From Bathymodiolus brooksi (lineage: Eukaryota; Mollusca; Bivalvia; Mytilida; Modiolidae), in the NCBI GenBank assembly GCA_963680875.1, contig OY804580.1, forward strand, positions 117,167,112-117,231,111: a DNA stretch of 64,000 bases, in the 5' to 3' direction. A program made the translations under genes and the position numbers. Below are positions 14,732 to 30,451 of the stretch, one piece after another. Every line of letters begins with the position of its first letter. Within the stretch, counting starts at the first letter, position 1. The notes beneath the pieces are model-generated. The model worked only from the letters and a program-made list of their open reading frames with translations, did not search any database and was not told the DNA's origin.

Positions 14732-17700
14732 AGCACTAAACCCTGACAACACAAACTCCCACAAAAACAATAGCACTAAACCCTGACAACACAAACTCCA
14801 ACAAATACAATAGTACTAAACCCTGACAACACAAACCCCCACAAAAACAATAGTACTAAACCATGAAAAACACAAACTACCACAAAAACAATAGTACTAA
14901 ACCCTGACAACACAAACTCCCACAAATACAATAGTACTAAACCCTGACAACACAAACTCCCACAAAAACAATAGTACTAAACGATGACAACACAAACTCC
15001 CACAAAAACAATAGTACTAAACCCTGACAACACAAACTCCCACAAAAACAATAGTACTAAACCCTGACAACACAAACTCCCACAAAAACAATAGTACTAA
15101 ACCCTGACAACACAAACTCCCACAAAAACAATAGTACTAAACGATGACAACACAAACTCCCACAAAAACAATAGTACTAAACCCTGACAACACAAACTCC
15201 CACAAATACAATAGCACTAAACCCTGACAACACAAACTCCCACAAAAACAATAGCACTAAACCCTGACAACACAAACTCCAACAAATACAATAGTACTAA
15301 ACCCTGACAACACAAACCCCCACAAAAACAATAGTACTAAACCATGAAAAACACAAACTACCACAAAAACAATAGTACTAAACCCTGACAACACAAACTC
15401 CCACAAATACAATAGTACTAAACCCTGACACCAGAAACTCCCACAGAAACAATAGTACTAAACCCTGACAACACAAACTCCCACAAATACAATAGTACTA
15501 AACCCTTACAACACAAACTCCCACAAAAACAATAGCACTAAACCCTGACACCACAAACTCCCACAAAAACAATAGTACTAAATCCTGACAACACAAACTC
15601 CCACAAAAACAATAGTACTAAACCCTGACAACACAAACTCCCACAAAAACAATAGTACTAAACCCTGACAACACAAACTCCCACAAAAACAATAGTACTA
15701 AACGATGACAACACAAACTCCCACAAAAACAATAGTACTAAACCCTGACAACACAAACTCCCACAAATACAATAGCACTAAACCCTGACAACACAAACTC
15801 CCACAAAAACAATAGCACTAAACCCTGACAACACAAACTCCAACAAATACAATAGTACTAAACCCTGACAACACAAACCCCCACAAAAACAATAGTACTA
15901 AACCATGAAAAACACAAACTACCACAAAAACAATAGTACTAAACCCTGACAACACAAACTCCCACAAATACAATAGTACTAAACCCTGACAACACAAACT
16001 CCCACAAAAACAATAGTACTAAACGATGACAACACAAACTCCCACAAAAACAATAGTACTAAACCCTGACAACACAAACTCCCACAAAAACAATAGTACT
16101 AAACCCTGACAACACAAACTCCCACAAAAACAATAGTACTAAACCCTGACAACACAAACTCCCACAAAAACAATAGTACTAAACGATGACAACACAAACT
16201 CCCACAAAAACAATAGTACTAAACCCTGACAACACAAACTCCCACAAATACAATAGCACTAAACCCTGACAACACAAACTCCCACAAAAACAATAGCACT
16301 AAACCCTGACAACACAAACTCCAACAAATACAATAGTACTAAAACCTGACAACACAAACCCCCACAAAAACAATAGTACTAAAGCCTGACAACACAAACT
16401 CCCACAAAAACAATAGTACTAAACCCTGACAACACAAACTCCCACAAAAACAATAGTACTAAACCCTGACACCACAAACTCCAACAAAAACAATAGTACT
16501 TAACCCTGACAACACAAACTCCCACAGAAACAATGGTACTAAACCCTGACACCACAAACTCCAACAAAAACAATAGCACTAAACCCTGACAACACAAACT
16601 CCCACAAAAACAATGGTACTAAACCCTGACAACACAAACTCCCACAAAAACAATGGTACTAAACCCTGACAACACAAACTCCCACAAAAATAATAGTACT
16701 AAACCCTGACAACACAAACTCCCACAAAAACAATAGTACTAAACCCTGACAACACAAACTCCCACAAAAACAATAGTACTAAACCCTGACAACACAAACT
16801 CCCACAGAAACAATAGTACTAAACCATGACAACACAAACTCCCACAAAAACAATAGTACTAAACCCTGACAACACAAACTCCCACAAATACAATAGTACT
16901 AAACCCTGACAACACAAAGTCCCACAGAAAAAATAGTACTAAGCCATGACAACACAAACTCCCACAAATACAATAGTACTAAACCCTGACAACACAAACT
17001 CCAACAAATACAATAGTACTAAACCCTGACAACACAAACTCCCACAAAAACAATAGTACTAAACCCTGACAACACAAACTCCAACAAATACAATAGTACT
17101 AAACCCTGACAACACAAACTCCCACAGAAACAATAGCACTAAACCCTGACAACACAAACTCCCACAAAAACAATAGTACTAAACCCTGACAACACAAACT
17201 CCCACAAAAATAATAGTACTAAACCCTGACAACACAAACTCCCACAAAAACAATAGTACTAAACCCTGACAACACAAACTCCCACAAAAACAATAGTACT
17301 AAACCCTGACAACACAAACTCCCACAGAATCAATAGTACTAAACCATGACAACACAAACTCCCACAAAAACAATAGTACTAAACCCTGACAACACAAACT
17401 CCCACAAATACAATAGTACTAAACTATGACAACACAAACTCCCACAAAAACAATAGTACTAAACCCTGACAACACAAACTCCCACAAAAACAATAGTACT
17501 AAACCCTGACAACACAAACTCCCACAAAAACAATAGTACTAAACCCTGACAACACAAACTCCCACAAAAACAATAGTACTTAACCCTGACAACACAAACT
17601 CCCACAAAAACAATAGTACTAAACCCTGACAACACAAACTCCCACAAAAACAATAGTACTTAACCCTGACAACACAAACTCCCACAAAAACAATAGTACT

Positions 17701-20700
17701 AAACCCTGACAACACAAACTCCCACAAAAACAATAGTACTAAACCCTGACAACACAAACTCCCACAAAAACAATAGTACTAAACCCTGACAACACAAACT
17801 CCCACAAAAACAATAGTACTAAACCCTGACAACACAAACTCCCACAAATACAATAGTACTAAACTATGACAGCACAAACTCCCACAAAAACAATAGTACT
17901 AAACCCTGACAACACAAACTCCCACAAAAACAATAGTACTAAACCCTGACAACACAAACTCCCACAAAAACAATAGTACTAAACCCTGACAACACAAACT
18001 CCCACAAAAACAATAGTACTTAACCCTGACAACACAAACTCCCACAAAAACAATAGTACTAAACCCTGACAACACAAACTCCCACAAAAACAATAGTACT
18101 TAACCCTGACAACACAAACTCCCACAAAAACAATAGTACTAAACCCTGACAACACAAACTCCCACATATACAATAGTACTTAACCCTAACAACACAAACT
18201 CCCACAAAAACAATAGTACTAAACCCTGACAACACAAACTCCCACAAATACAATAGCACTAAATCCTGACAACACAAACTCCCACAAATACAATAGTACT
18301 TAACCCTAACAACACAAACTCCCACAAAAACAATAGTACTAAACCCAGACAACACAAACTCCCACAAACACAATAGCACTAAATCCTGACAACACAAACT
18401 CCCACAAATACAATAGTACTTAACCCTAACAACACAAACTCCCACAAAAACAATAGTACTAAACCCTGACAACACAAACTCCCACAAATACAATAGCACT
18501 AAATCCTGACAACACAAACTCCCACAAAAACAATAGTACTAAACCCTGACACCACAAACTCCCACAAAAACAATAGTACTAAACCCTGACAACACAAACT
18601 CCCACAAATACAATAGTACTAAACCCTGACAACACAAACTCCCACAAAAACAATAGTACTAAACCATGACAACACAAACTCCCACAAAAACAATAGTACT
18701 AAACCCTGACAACACAAACTCCCACAAATACAATAGTACTAAACCCTGACAACACAAAGTCCCACAGAAACAATAGTACTAAGCCATGACAACACAAACT
18801 CCCACAAATACAATAGTACTAAACCCTGACAACACAAACTCCAACAAATACAATAGTACTAAACCCTGACAACACAAACTCCCACAAAAACAATAGTACT
18901 AAACCCTGACAACACAAACTCCAACAAATACAATAGTACTAAACCCTCACAACACAAACTCCCACAAAAACAATAGCACTAAACCCTGACAACACAAACT
19001 CCCACAAAAACAATAGTACTAAACCCTGCTAACACAAACTCCCACAATACAATAGTACTAAACCCTGACAACACAAACTCCCACAAAAACAATAGTACTA
19101 AACTTTGACAACACAAACTCCCACAAAAACAATAGTACTAAAGCCTGATAGCACAAACTCCCACAATACAATAGTACTAAACCCTGACAACACAAACTCC
19201 CACAACAACAATAGTACTAAACCCTGACAACACAAACACCCACAGAAACAATAGTACTAAACCCTAACAACACAAACTCCCACAGAAACAATAGTACTAA
19301 ACCCTAACAACACAAACTCCCACAAATACAATAGTACTAAACCCTGACAACACAAACTACCACAAATACAATAGTACTAAACCCTGACAACACAAACTCC
19401 CACAAATACAATAGTACTAAACCCTGACAACACAAACCCCCACAGAAACAATAGTACTAAACCATGACAACACAAACTCCCACAAAAACAATAGTACTAA
19501 ACCCTGACACCACAAACTCCCACAGAAACAATATTACTAAACCCTGACAACACAAATTCCCACAAATACAATAGTACTAAACCCTGACAACACAAACTCC
19601 CACAAAAACAATAGCACTAAACCCTGACACCACAAACTCCCACAAAAACAATAGTACTAAACCCTGACAACACAAACTCCCACAAAAACAATAGTACTAA
19701 ACGATGACAACACAAATTCCCACAAAAACAATAGTACTAAACCCTCACAACACAAACTCCCACAAATACAATAGCACTAAACCCTGACAACACAAACTCC
19801 CACAAAAACAATAGCAATAAACCCTGACAACACAAACTCCCACAAAAACAATAGTACTAAACCCTGACAACACAAACTCCCACAAAAACAATAGTACTAA
19901 ACCCTGATAACACAAACTCCCACAATACAATAGTACTAAACCCTGACAACACAAACTCCCACAAAAACAATAGTACTAAACTCTGACAACACAAACTCCC
20001 TCAAAAACAATAGTACTAAAGCCTGATAACACAAACTCCCACAATACAATAGTACTAAACCCTGACAACACAAACTCCCACAACAACAATAGTACTAAAC
20101 CCTGACAACACAAACACCCACAGAAACAATAGTACTAAACCCTAACAACACAAACTCCCACAAATACAATAGTACTAAACCCTGACAACACAAACTCCCA
20201 CAAATACAATAGTACTAAACCCTGACACCACAAACTCCCACAGAAACAATAGTACTAAACCCTGACAACACAAACTCCCACAAATACAATAGTACTAAAC
20301 CCTGACAACACAAACTCCCACAAAAACAATAGCACTAAACCCTGACACCACAAACTCCCACAAAAACAATAGTACTAAACCCTGACAACACAAACTCCCA
20401 CAAAAACAATAGTACTAAACCCTGACAACACAAACTCCCACAAAAACAATAGTACTAAACCATGACAACACAAACTCCCACAAAAACAATAGTACTAAAC
20501 CCTGACACCACAAACTCCCACAGAAACAATAGTACTAAACCCTGACAACACAAACTCCCACAAATACAATAGTACTAAACCCTGACAACACAAACTACCA
20601 CAAAAACAATAGCACTAAACCCTGACACCACAAACTCCCACAAAAACAATAGTACTAAACCCTGACAACACAAACTCCCACAAAAACAATAGTACTAAAC

Positions 20701-23700
20701 CCTGACAACACAAACTCCCACAAAAACAATAGTACTAAACCCTGACAACACAAACTCCCACAAAAACAATAGTACTAAACGATGACAACACAAACTCCCA
20801 CAAAAACAATAGTACTAAACCCTGACAACACAAACTCCCACAAATACAATAGCACTAAACCCTGACAACTCAAACTCCCACAAAAACAATAGCACTAAAC
20901 CCTGACAACACAAACTCCAACAAATACAATAGTACTAAACCCTGACAACACAAACCCCCACAAAAACAATAGTACTAAACCATGAAAAACACAAACTACC
21001 ACAAAAACAATAGTACTAAACCCTGACAACACAAACTCCCACAAATACAATAGTACTAAACCCTGACAACACAAACTCCCACAAAAACAATAGTACTAAA
21101 CGATGACAACACAAACTCCCACAAAAACAATAGTACTAAACCCTGACAACACAAACTCCCACAAAAACAATAGTACTAAACCCTGACAACACAAACTCCC
21201 ACAAAAACAATAGTACTAAACCCTGACAACACAAACTCCCACAAAAACAATAGTACTAAACGATGACAACACAAACTCCCACAAAAACAATAGTACTAAA
21301 CCCTGACAACACAAACTCCCACAAATACAATAGCACTAAACCCTGACAACACAAACTCCCACAAAAACAATAGCACTAAACCCTGACAACACAAACTCCA
21401 ACAAATACAATAGTACTAAACCCTGACAACACAAACCCCCACAAAAACAATAGTACTAAACCATGAAAAACACAAACTACCACAAAAACAATAGTACTAA
21501 ACCCTGACAACACAAACTCCCACAAATACAATAGTACTAAACCCTGACACCACAAACTCCCACAGAAACAATAGTACTAAACCCTGACAACACAAACTCC
21601 CACAAATACAATAGTACTAAACCCTGACAACACAAACTCCCACAAAAACAATAGCACTAAACCCTGACACCACAAACTCCCACAAAAACAATAGTACTAA
21701 ACCCTGACAACACAAACTCCCACAAAAACAATAGTACTAAACCCTGACAACACAAACTCCCACAAAAACAATAGTACTAAACCCTGACAACACAAACTCC
21801 CACAAAAACAATAGTACTAAACGATGACAACACAAACTCCCACAAAAACAATAGTACTAAACCCTGACAACACAAACTCCCACAAATACAATAGCACTAA
21901 ACCCTGACAACACAAACTCCCACAAAAACAATAGCACTAAACCCTGACAACACAAACTCCAACAAATACAATAGTACTAAACCCTGACAACACAAACCCC
22001 CACAAAAACAATAGTACTAAACCATGAAAAACACAAACTACCACAAAAACAATAGTACTAAACCCTGACAACACAAACTCCCACAAAACAATAGTACTAA
22101 ACCCTGACAACACAAACTCCCACAAAAACAATAGTACTAAACCCTGACAACACAAACTCCCACAAAAACAATAGTACTAAACGATGACAACACAAACTCC
22201 CACAAAAACAATAGTACTAAACCCTGACAACACAAACTCCCACAAATACAATAGCACTAAACCCTGACAACACAAACTCCCACAAAAACAATAGCACTAA
22301 ACCCTGACAACACAAACTCCAACAAATACAATAGTACTAAACCCTGACAACACAAACCCCCACAAAAACAATAGTACTAAACCATGAAAAACACAAACTA
22401 CCACAAAAACAATAGTACTAAACCCTGACAACACAAACTCCCACAAATACAATAGTACTAAACCCTGACAACACAAACTCCCACAAAAACAATAGTACTA
22501 AACGATGACAACACAAACACCCACAAAAACAATAGTACTAAACACTGACAACACAAACTCCCACAAAAACAATAGTACTAAACCCTGACAACACAAACTC
22601 CCACAAAAACAATAGTACTAAACCCTGACAACACAAACTCCCACAAAAACAATAGTACTAAACGATGACAACACAAACTCCAACAAATACAATAGCACTA
22701 AACCCTGACAACACAAACTCCCACAAAAACAATAGCACTAAACCCTGACAACACAAACTCCAACAAATACAATAGTACTAAACCCTGACAACACAAACCC
22801 CCACAAATACAATAGTACTAAACCCTGACACCACAAACTCCCACAAAAACAATAGTACTAAACCCTGACAACACAAACTCCCACAAAAACAATAGCACTA
22901 AACCCTGACACCACAAACTCCCACAAATACAATAGTACTAAACTATGACAACACAAACTCCCACAAATACAATAGTACTAAACCCTGACAACACAAACTC
23001 CCACAAATACAATAGTACTAAACCCTGACAACACAAACTCCCACAAATACAATAGCACTAAACCCTTACAACACAAACTCCCACAAAAACAATAGTACTA
23101 AACCCTGACAACACAAACTCCCACAAATACAATAGTACTTAACCCTAACAACACAAACTCCCACAAAAACAATAGTACTAAACCCTGACAACACAAACTC
23201 CCACAGAAACAATAGTACTAAACCCTGACAACACAAACTCCCACAAACACAATAGTACTAAACCCTGACAACACAAACTCCCACAAATACAATAGTATTA
23301 AACCCTGAAAACACAAACTCCCACAAATACAATAGCACTAAACCCTGACAACACAAACTCCCACAAAAACAATAGTACTAAACCCTGACAACACAAACTC
23401 CCACAAACACAATAGTACTAAACCCTGACAACACAAACTCCCACAAATACAATAGTACTAAACCCTGACAACACAAATCCCACAAATACAATAGCACTAA
23501 ACCCTGACAACACAAACCCCCACAAAAACAATAGCACTAAACCCTGACACCACAAACTCCCACAAATACAATAGTACTAAAACCATGACAACACAAACTC
23601 CCACAAAAACAATAGTACTAAACCCTGACAACACAAACTCCCACAAATACAATAGCACTAAATCCTGACAACACAAACTCCCACAAAAACAATAGTACTA

Positions 23701-26700
23701 AACCCTGACACCACAAACTCCCACAAAAACAATAGTACTAAACCCTGACAACACAAACTCCCACAAATACAATAGTACTAAACCCTGACAACACAAACTC
23801 CCACAAAAACAATAGTACTAAACCATGACAACACAAACTCCCACAAAAACAATAGTACTAAACCCTGACAACACAAACTCCCACAAAAACAATAGTACTA
23901 AACGATGACAACACAAACTCCCACAAAAACAATAGTACTAAACCCTGACAACACAAACTCCCACAAATACAATAGCACTAAACCCTGACAACACAAACTC
24001 CCACAAAAACAATAGCAATAAACCCTGACAACACAAACTCCCACAAAAACAATAGTACTAAACCCTGACAACACAAACTCCCACAAAAACAATAGTACTA
24101 AACCCTGATAACACAAACTCCCACAATACAATAGTACTAAACCCTGACAACACAAACTCCCACAAAAACAATAGTACTAAACTCTGACAACACAAACTCC
24201 AACAAATACAATAGTACTAAACCCTGACAACACAAACCCCCACAAAAACAATAGTACTAAACCATGAAAAACACAAACTACCACAAAAACAATAGTACTA
24301 AACCCTGACAACACAAACTCCCACAAAACAATAGTACTAAACCCTGACAACACAAACTCCCACAAAAACAATAGTACTAAACCCTGACAACACAAACTCC
24401 CACAAAAACAATAGTACTAAACGATGACAACACAAACTCCCACAAAAACAATAGTACTAAACCCTGACAACATAAACTCCCACAAATACAATAGCACTAA
24501 ACCCTGACAACACAAACTCCCACAAAAACAATAGCACTAAACCCTGACAACACAAACTCCAACAAATACAATAGTACTAAACCCTGACAACACAAACCCC
24601 CACAAAAACAATATGACTAAACCATGAAAAACACAAACTACCACAAAAACAATAGTACTAAACCCTGACAACACAAACTCCCACAAATACAATAGTACTA
24701 AACCCTGACAACACAAACTCCCACAAAAACAATAGTACTAAACGATGACAACACAAACACCCACAAAAACAATAGTACTAAACCCTGACAACACAAACTC
24801 CCACAAAAACAATAGTACTAAACCCTGACAACACAAACTCCCACAAAAACAATAGTACTAAACCCTGACAACACAAACTCCCACAAAAACAATAGTACTA
24901 AACGATGACAACACAAACTCCCACAAAAACAATAGTACTAAACCCTGACAACACAAACTCCCACAAATACAATAGCACTAAACCCTGACAACACAAACTC
25001 CCACAAAAACAATAGCACTAAACCCTGACAACACAAACTCCAACAAATACAATAGTACTAAACCCTGACAACACAAACCCCCACAAATACAATAGTACTA
25101 AACCCTGACACCACAAACTCCCACAAAAACAATAGTACTAAACCCTGACAACACAAACTCCCACAAAAACAATAGCACTAAACCCTGACACCACAAACTC
25201 CCACAAATACAATAGTACTAAACTATGACAACACAAACTCCCACAAATACAATAGTACTAAACCCTGACAACACAAACTCCCACAAATACAATAGTACTA
25301 AACCCTGACAACACAAACTCCCACAAATACAATAGCACTAAACCCTTACAACACAAACTCCCACAAAAACAATAGTACTAAACCCTGACAACACAAACTC
25401 CCACAAATACAATAGTACTTAACCCTAACAACACAAACTCCCACAAAAACAATAGTACTAAACCCTGACAACACAAACTCCCACAGAAACAATAGTACTA
25501 AACCCTGACAACACAAACTCCCACAAACACAATAGTACTAAACCCTGACAACACAAACTCCCACAAATACAATAGTATTAAACCCTGAAAACACAAACTC
25601 CCACAAATACAATAGCACTAAACCCTGACAACACAAACTCCCACAAAAACAATAGTACTAAACCCTGACAACACAAACTCCCACAAACACAATAGTACTA
25701 AACCCTGACAACACAAACTCCCACAAATACAATAGTACTAAACCCTGACAACACAAATCCCACAAATACAATAGCACTAAACCCTGACAACACAAACCCC
25801 CACAAAAACAATAGCACTAAACCCTGACACCACAAACTCCCACAAATACAATAGTACTAAAACCATGACAACACAAACTCCCACAAAAACAATAGTACTA
25901 AACCCTGACAACACAAACTCCCACAAATACAATAGCACTAAATCCTGACAACACAAACTCCCACAAAAACAATAGTACTAAACCCTGACACCACAAACTC
26001 CCACAAAAACAATAGTACTAAACCCTGACAACACAAACTCCCACAAATACAATAGTACTAAACCCTGACAACACAAACTCCCACAAAAACAATAGTACTA
26101 AACCATGACAACACAAACTCCCACAAAAACAATAGTACTAAACCCTGACAACACAAACTCCCACAAAAACAATAGTACTAAACGATGACAACACAAACTC
26201 CCACAAAAACAATAGTACTAAACCCTGACAACACAAACTCCCACAAATACAATAGCACTAAACCCTGACAACACAAACTCCCACAAAAACAATAGCAATA
26301 AACCCTGACAACACAAACTCCCACAAAAACAATAGTACTAAACCCTGACAACACAAACTCCCACAAAAACAATAGTACTAAACCCTGATAACACAAACTC
26401 CCACAATACAATAGTACTAAACCCTGACAACACAAACTCCCACAAAAACAATAGTACTAAACTCTGACAACACAAACTCCCTCAAAAACAATAGTACTAA
26501 AGCCTGATAACACAAACTCCCACAATACAATAGTACTAAACCCTGACAACACAAACTCCCACAACAACAATAGTACTAAACCCTGACAACACAAACACCC
26601 ACAAAAACAATAGTACTAAACCCTAACAACACAAACTTCCACAGAAACAATAGTACTAAACCCTGACAACACAAACCCCCACAAATACAATAGTACTAAA

Positions 26701-29700
26701 CCCTGACAACACAAACTCCCACAAATACAATAGTACTAAACCCTGACAACACAAACCCCCACAGAAATAATAGTACTAAACCATGACAACACAAACTCCC
26801 ACAAAAACATTAGTACTAAACCCTGACACCACAAACTCCCACAGAAACAATAGTACTAAACCCTGACAACACAAACTCCCACAAATACAATAGTACTAAA
26901 CCCTGACAACACAAACTCCCACAAAAACAATAGTACTAAACCCTGACACCACAAACTCCCACAAAAACAATAGTACTAAACCCTGACAACACAAATTCCC
27001 ACAAAAACAATAGTACTAAACGATGACAACACAAACTCCCACAAAAACAATAGTACTAAACGATGACAACACAAACTCCCACAAATACAATAGTACTAAA
27101 CCCTGACACCACAAACTCCCACAAAAACAATAGTACTAAACCCTGACAACACAAACTCCCACAAAAATAATAGTACTAAACGATGACAACACAAACTCCC
27201 ACAAAAACAATAGTACTAAACGATGACAACACAAACTCCCACAAATACAATAGTACTAAACCCTGACACCACAAACTCCCACAAAAACAATAGTACTAAA
27301 CCCTGACAACACAAACTCCCACAAAAACAATAGTACTAAACGATGACAACACAAACTCCCACAAAAACAATAATACTAAACCCTGACAACACAAACTCCC
27401 ACAAATACAATAGCACTAAACCCTGACAACACAAACTCCCACAAAAACAATAGCACTAAACCCTGACAACACAAACTCCAACAAATACAATAGTACTAAA
27501 CCCTGACAACACAAACCCCCACAAAAACAATAGTACTAAACCATGAAAAACACAAACTACCACAGAAACAATAGTACTAAACCCTGACAACACAAACTCC
27601 CACAAATACAATAGTACTAAACCCTGACACCACAAACTCCCACAAAAACAATAGTACTAAACCCTGACAACACAAACTCCCACAAATACAATAGTACTAA
27701 ACCATGACAACACAAACTCCCACAAATACAATAGTACTAAACTATGACAACACAAACTCCAACAAAAACAATAGTACTAAACCCTGACAACACAAACTCC
27801 CACAAAAACAATAGTACTAAACCCTGACAACACAAACTCCCACAAATACAATAGTACTAAACCCTGACAACACAAACTCCCACAAATACAATAATACTAA
27901 ACCCTGACAACACAAACTCCCACAAATACAATAGCACTAAACCCTTACAACACAAACTCCCACAAAAACAATAGTACTAAACCCTGACAACACAAACTCC
28001 CACAAATACAATAGTACTTAACCCTAACAACACAAACTCCCACAAAAACAATAGTACTAAACCCTGACAACACAAACTCCCACAGAAACAATAGTACTAA
28101 ACCCTGACAACACAAACTCCTACAAACACAATAGTACTAAACCCTGACAACACAAACTCCCACAAATACAATAGTACTAAACCCTGAAAACACAAACTCC
28201 CACAAATACAATAGCACTAAACCCTGACAACACAAACTCCCACAAAAACAATAGTACTAAACCCTGACAACACAAACTCCCACAAACACAATAGTACTAA
28301 ACCCTGACAACACAAACTCCCACAAATACAATAGTACTAAACCCTGACAACACAAATCCCACAAATACAATAGCACTAAACCCTGACAACACAAACCCCC
28401 ACAAAAACAATAGCACTAAACCCTGACACCACAAACTCCCACAAATACAATAGTACTAAAACCATGACAACACAAACTCCCACAAAAACAATAGTACTAA
28501 ACCCTGACAACACAAACTCCCACAAATACAATAGCACTAAATCCTGACAACTCAAACTCCCACAAAAACAATAGTACTAAACCCTGACAACACAAACTCC
28601 CACAAATACAATAGTACTAAACCCTGACAACACAAAGTCCCACAGAAACAATAGTACTAAGCCATGACAACACAAACTCCCACAAATACAATAGTACTAA
28701 ACCCTGACAACACAAACTCAAACAAATACAATAGTACTAAACCCTGACAACACAAACTCCGACAAAAACAATAGTACTAAACCCTGACAACACAAACTCC
28801 CACAAAAACAATAGTACTAAACCCTGATAACACAAACTCCCACAATACAATAGTACTAAACCATGACAACACAAACTCCCACAAAAACAATAGTACTAAA
28901 CTATGACAACACAAACTCCCACCAAAAAAAATAGTACTAAAGCCTGATAACACAAACTCCCACAATACAATAGTACTAAACCCTGACAACACAAACTCCC
29001 ACAACAACAATAGTACTAAACCCTGACAACACAAACACCCACAGAAACAATAGTACTAAACCCTAACAGCACAAACTCCCACAGAAACAATAGTACTAAA
29101 CCCTGACAACACAAACTCCCACAAATACATTAGTACTAAACCCTGACAACACAAACACCCACAAATACAATAGTACTAAACCCTGACAACACAAACTCCC
29201 ACAAATACAATAGTACTAAACCCTGACAACACAAACCCCCACAGAAACAATAGTACTAAACCATGACAACACAAACTCCCACAAAAACAATAGTACTAAA
29301 CCCTGACAACACAAACTCCCACAAAAACAATAGTACTAAACCCTGACAACACAAACTCCCACAAATACAATAGTACTAAACCCTGACAACACAAACTCCC
29401 ACAAAAACAATAGTACTAAACGATGACAACACAAACTCCCACAAAAACAATAGTACTAAACCCTGACAACACAAACTCCCACAAATACAATAGCACTAAA
29501 CCCTGACAACACAAACTCCCACAAAAACAATAGTACTAAACCCTGACAACACAAACTCCCACAAATACAATAGTACTAAACCCTGACACCACAAACTCCC
29601 ACAAATACAATAGTACTAAACCCTGACAACACAAACTCCCACAAATACAATAGTACTAAACTATGACAACACAAACTCCCACAAATACAATAGTACTAAA

Positions 29701-30451
29701 CCCTGACAACACAAACTCCCACAAATACAATAGTACTAAACCCTGACAACACAAACTCCCACAAATACAATAGCACTAAACCCTTACAACACAAACTCCC
29801 ACAAAAACAATAGTACTAAACCCTGACAACACAAACTCCCACAAATACAATAGTACTTAACCCTAACAACACAAACTCCCACAAAAACAATAGTACTGAA
29901 CCCTGACAACACAAACTCCCACAGAAACAATAGTACTAAACCCTGACAACACAAACTCCCACAAACACAATAGTACTAAACCCTGACAACACAAACTCCC
30001 ACAAATACAATAGTACTAAACCCTGAAAACACAAACTCCCACAAATACAATAGCACTAAACCCTGACAACACAAACTCCCACAAAAACAATAGTACTAAA
30101 CCCTGACAACACAAACTCCCACAAACACAATAGTACTAAACCCTGACAACACAAACTCCCACAAATACAATAGTACTAAACCCTGACAACACAAATCCCA
30201 CAAATACAATAGCACTAAACCCTGACAACACAAACCCCCACAAAAACAATAGCACTAAACCCTGACACCACAAACTCCCACAAATACAATAGTACTAAAA
30301 CCATGACAACACAAACTCCCACAAAAACAATAGTACTAAACCCAGACAACACAAACTCCCACAAATACAATAGTACTAAACACTGACAACACAAACTCCC
30401 ACAAATACAATATTACCAAACCCTGACAACACAAACTCCCACAAATACAAT
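14732..30451. repeat. Higher-order copy B of the ~15.7-kb tandem duplication
   Basis: This is the second copy of the block described for copy A. Its first 828 bases (14732-15559) should correspond to copy A sequence lying left of the window. The flank right of 30451 matches later array blocks (for example from about 34661), so copy B keeps the older junction and the A-to-B boundary near 14732 is the duplication joint. Substitutions seen between copies are very few: 1771 a versus 17330 t, 8874 c versus 24473 t, and 13410 a versus 29130 t. I compared landmarks and many lines by eye, not every base. Such near-identity over nearly 15 kb of satellite indicates either a very recent duplication or an assembly artefact. 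Confidence 0.88.
21960..26480. repeat. ~2.2-kb tandem duplication inside copy B
   Basis: This is the counterpart of the 6360-10760 duplication. The blocks are about 21960-24200 and 24200-26480, with offsets of 2,240 and then 2,280 bp. The larger second offset reflects the 121-bp stretch kept here near 24600-24720. Since both 15.7-kb copies contain the 2.2-kb duplication, the 2.2-kb event came before the 15.7-kb event. Confidence 0.85.
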
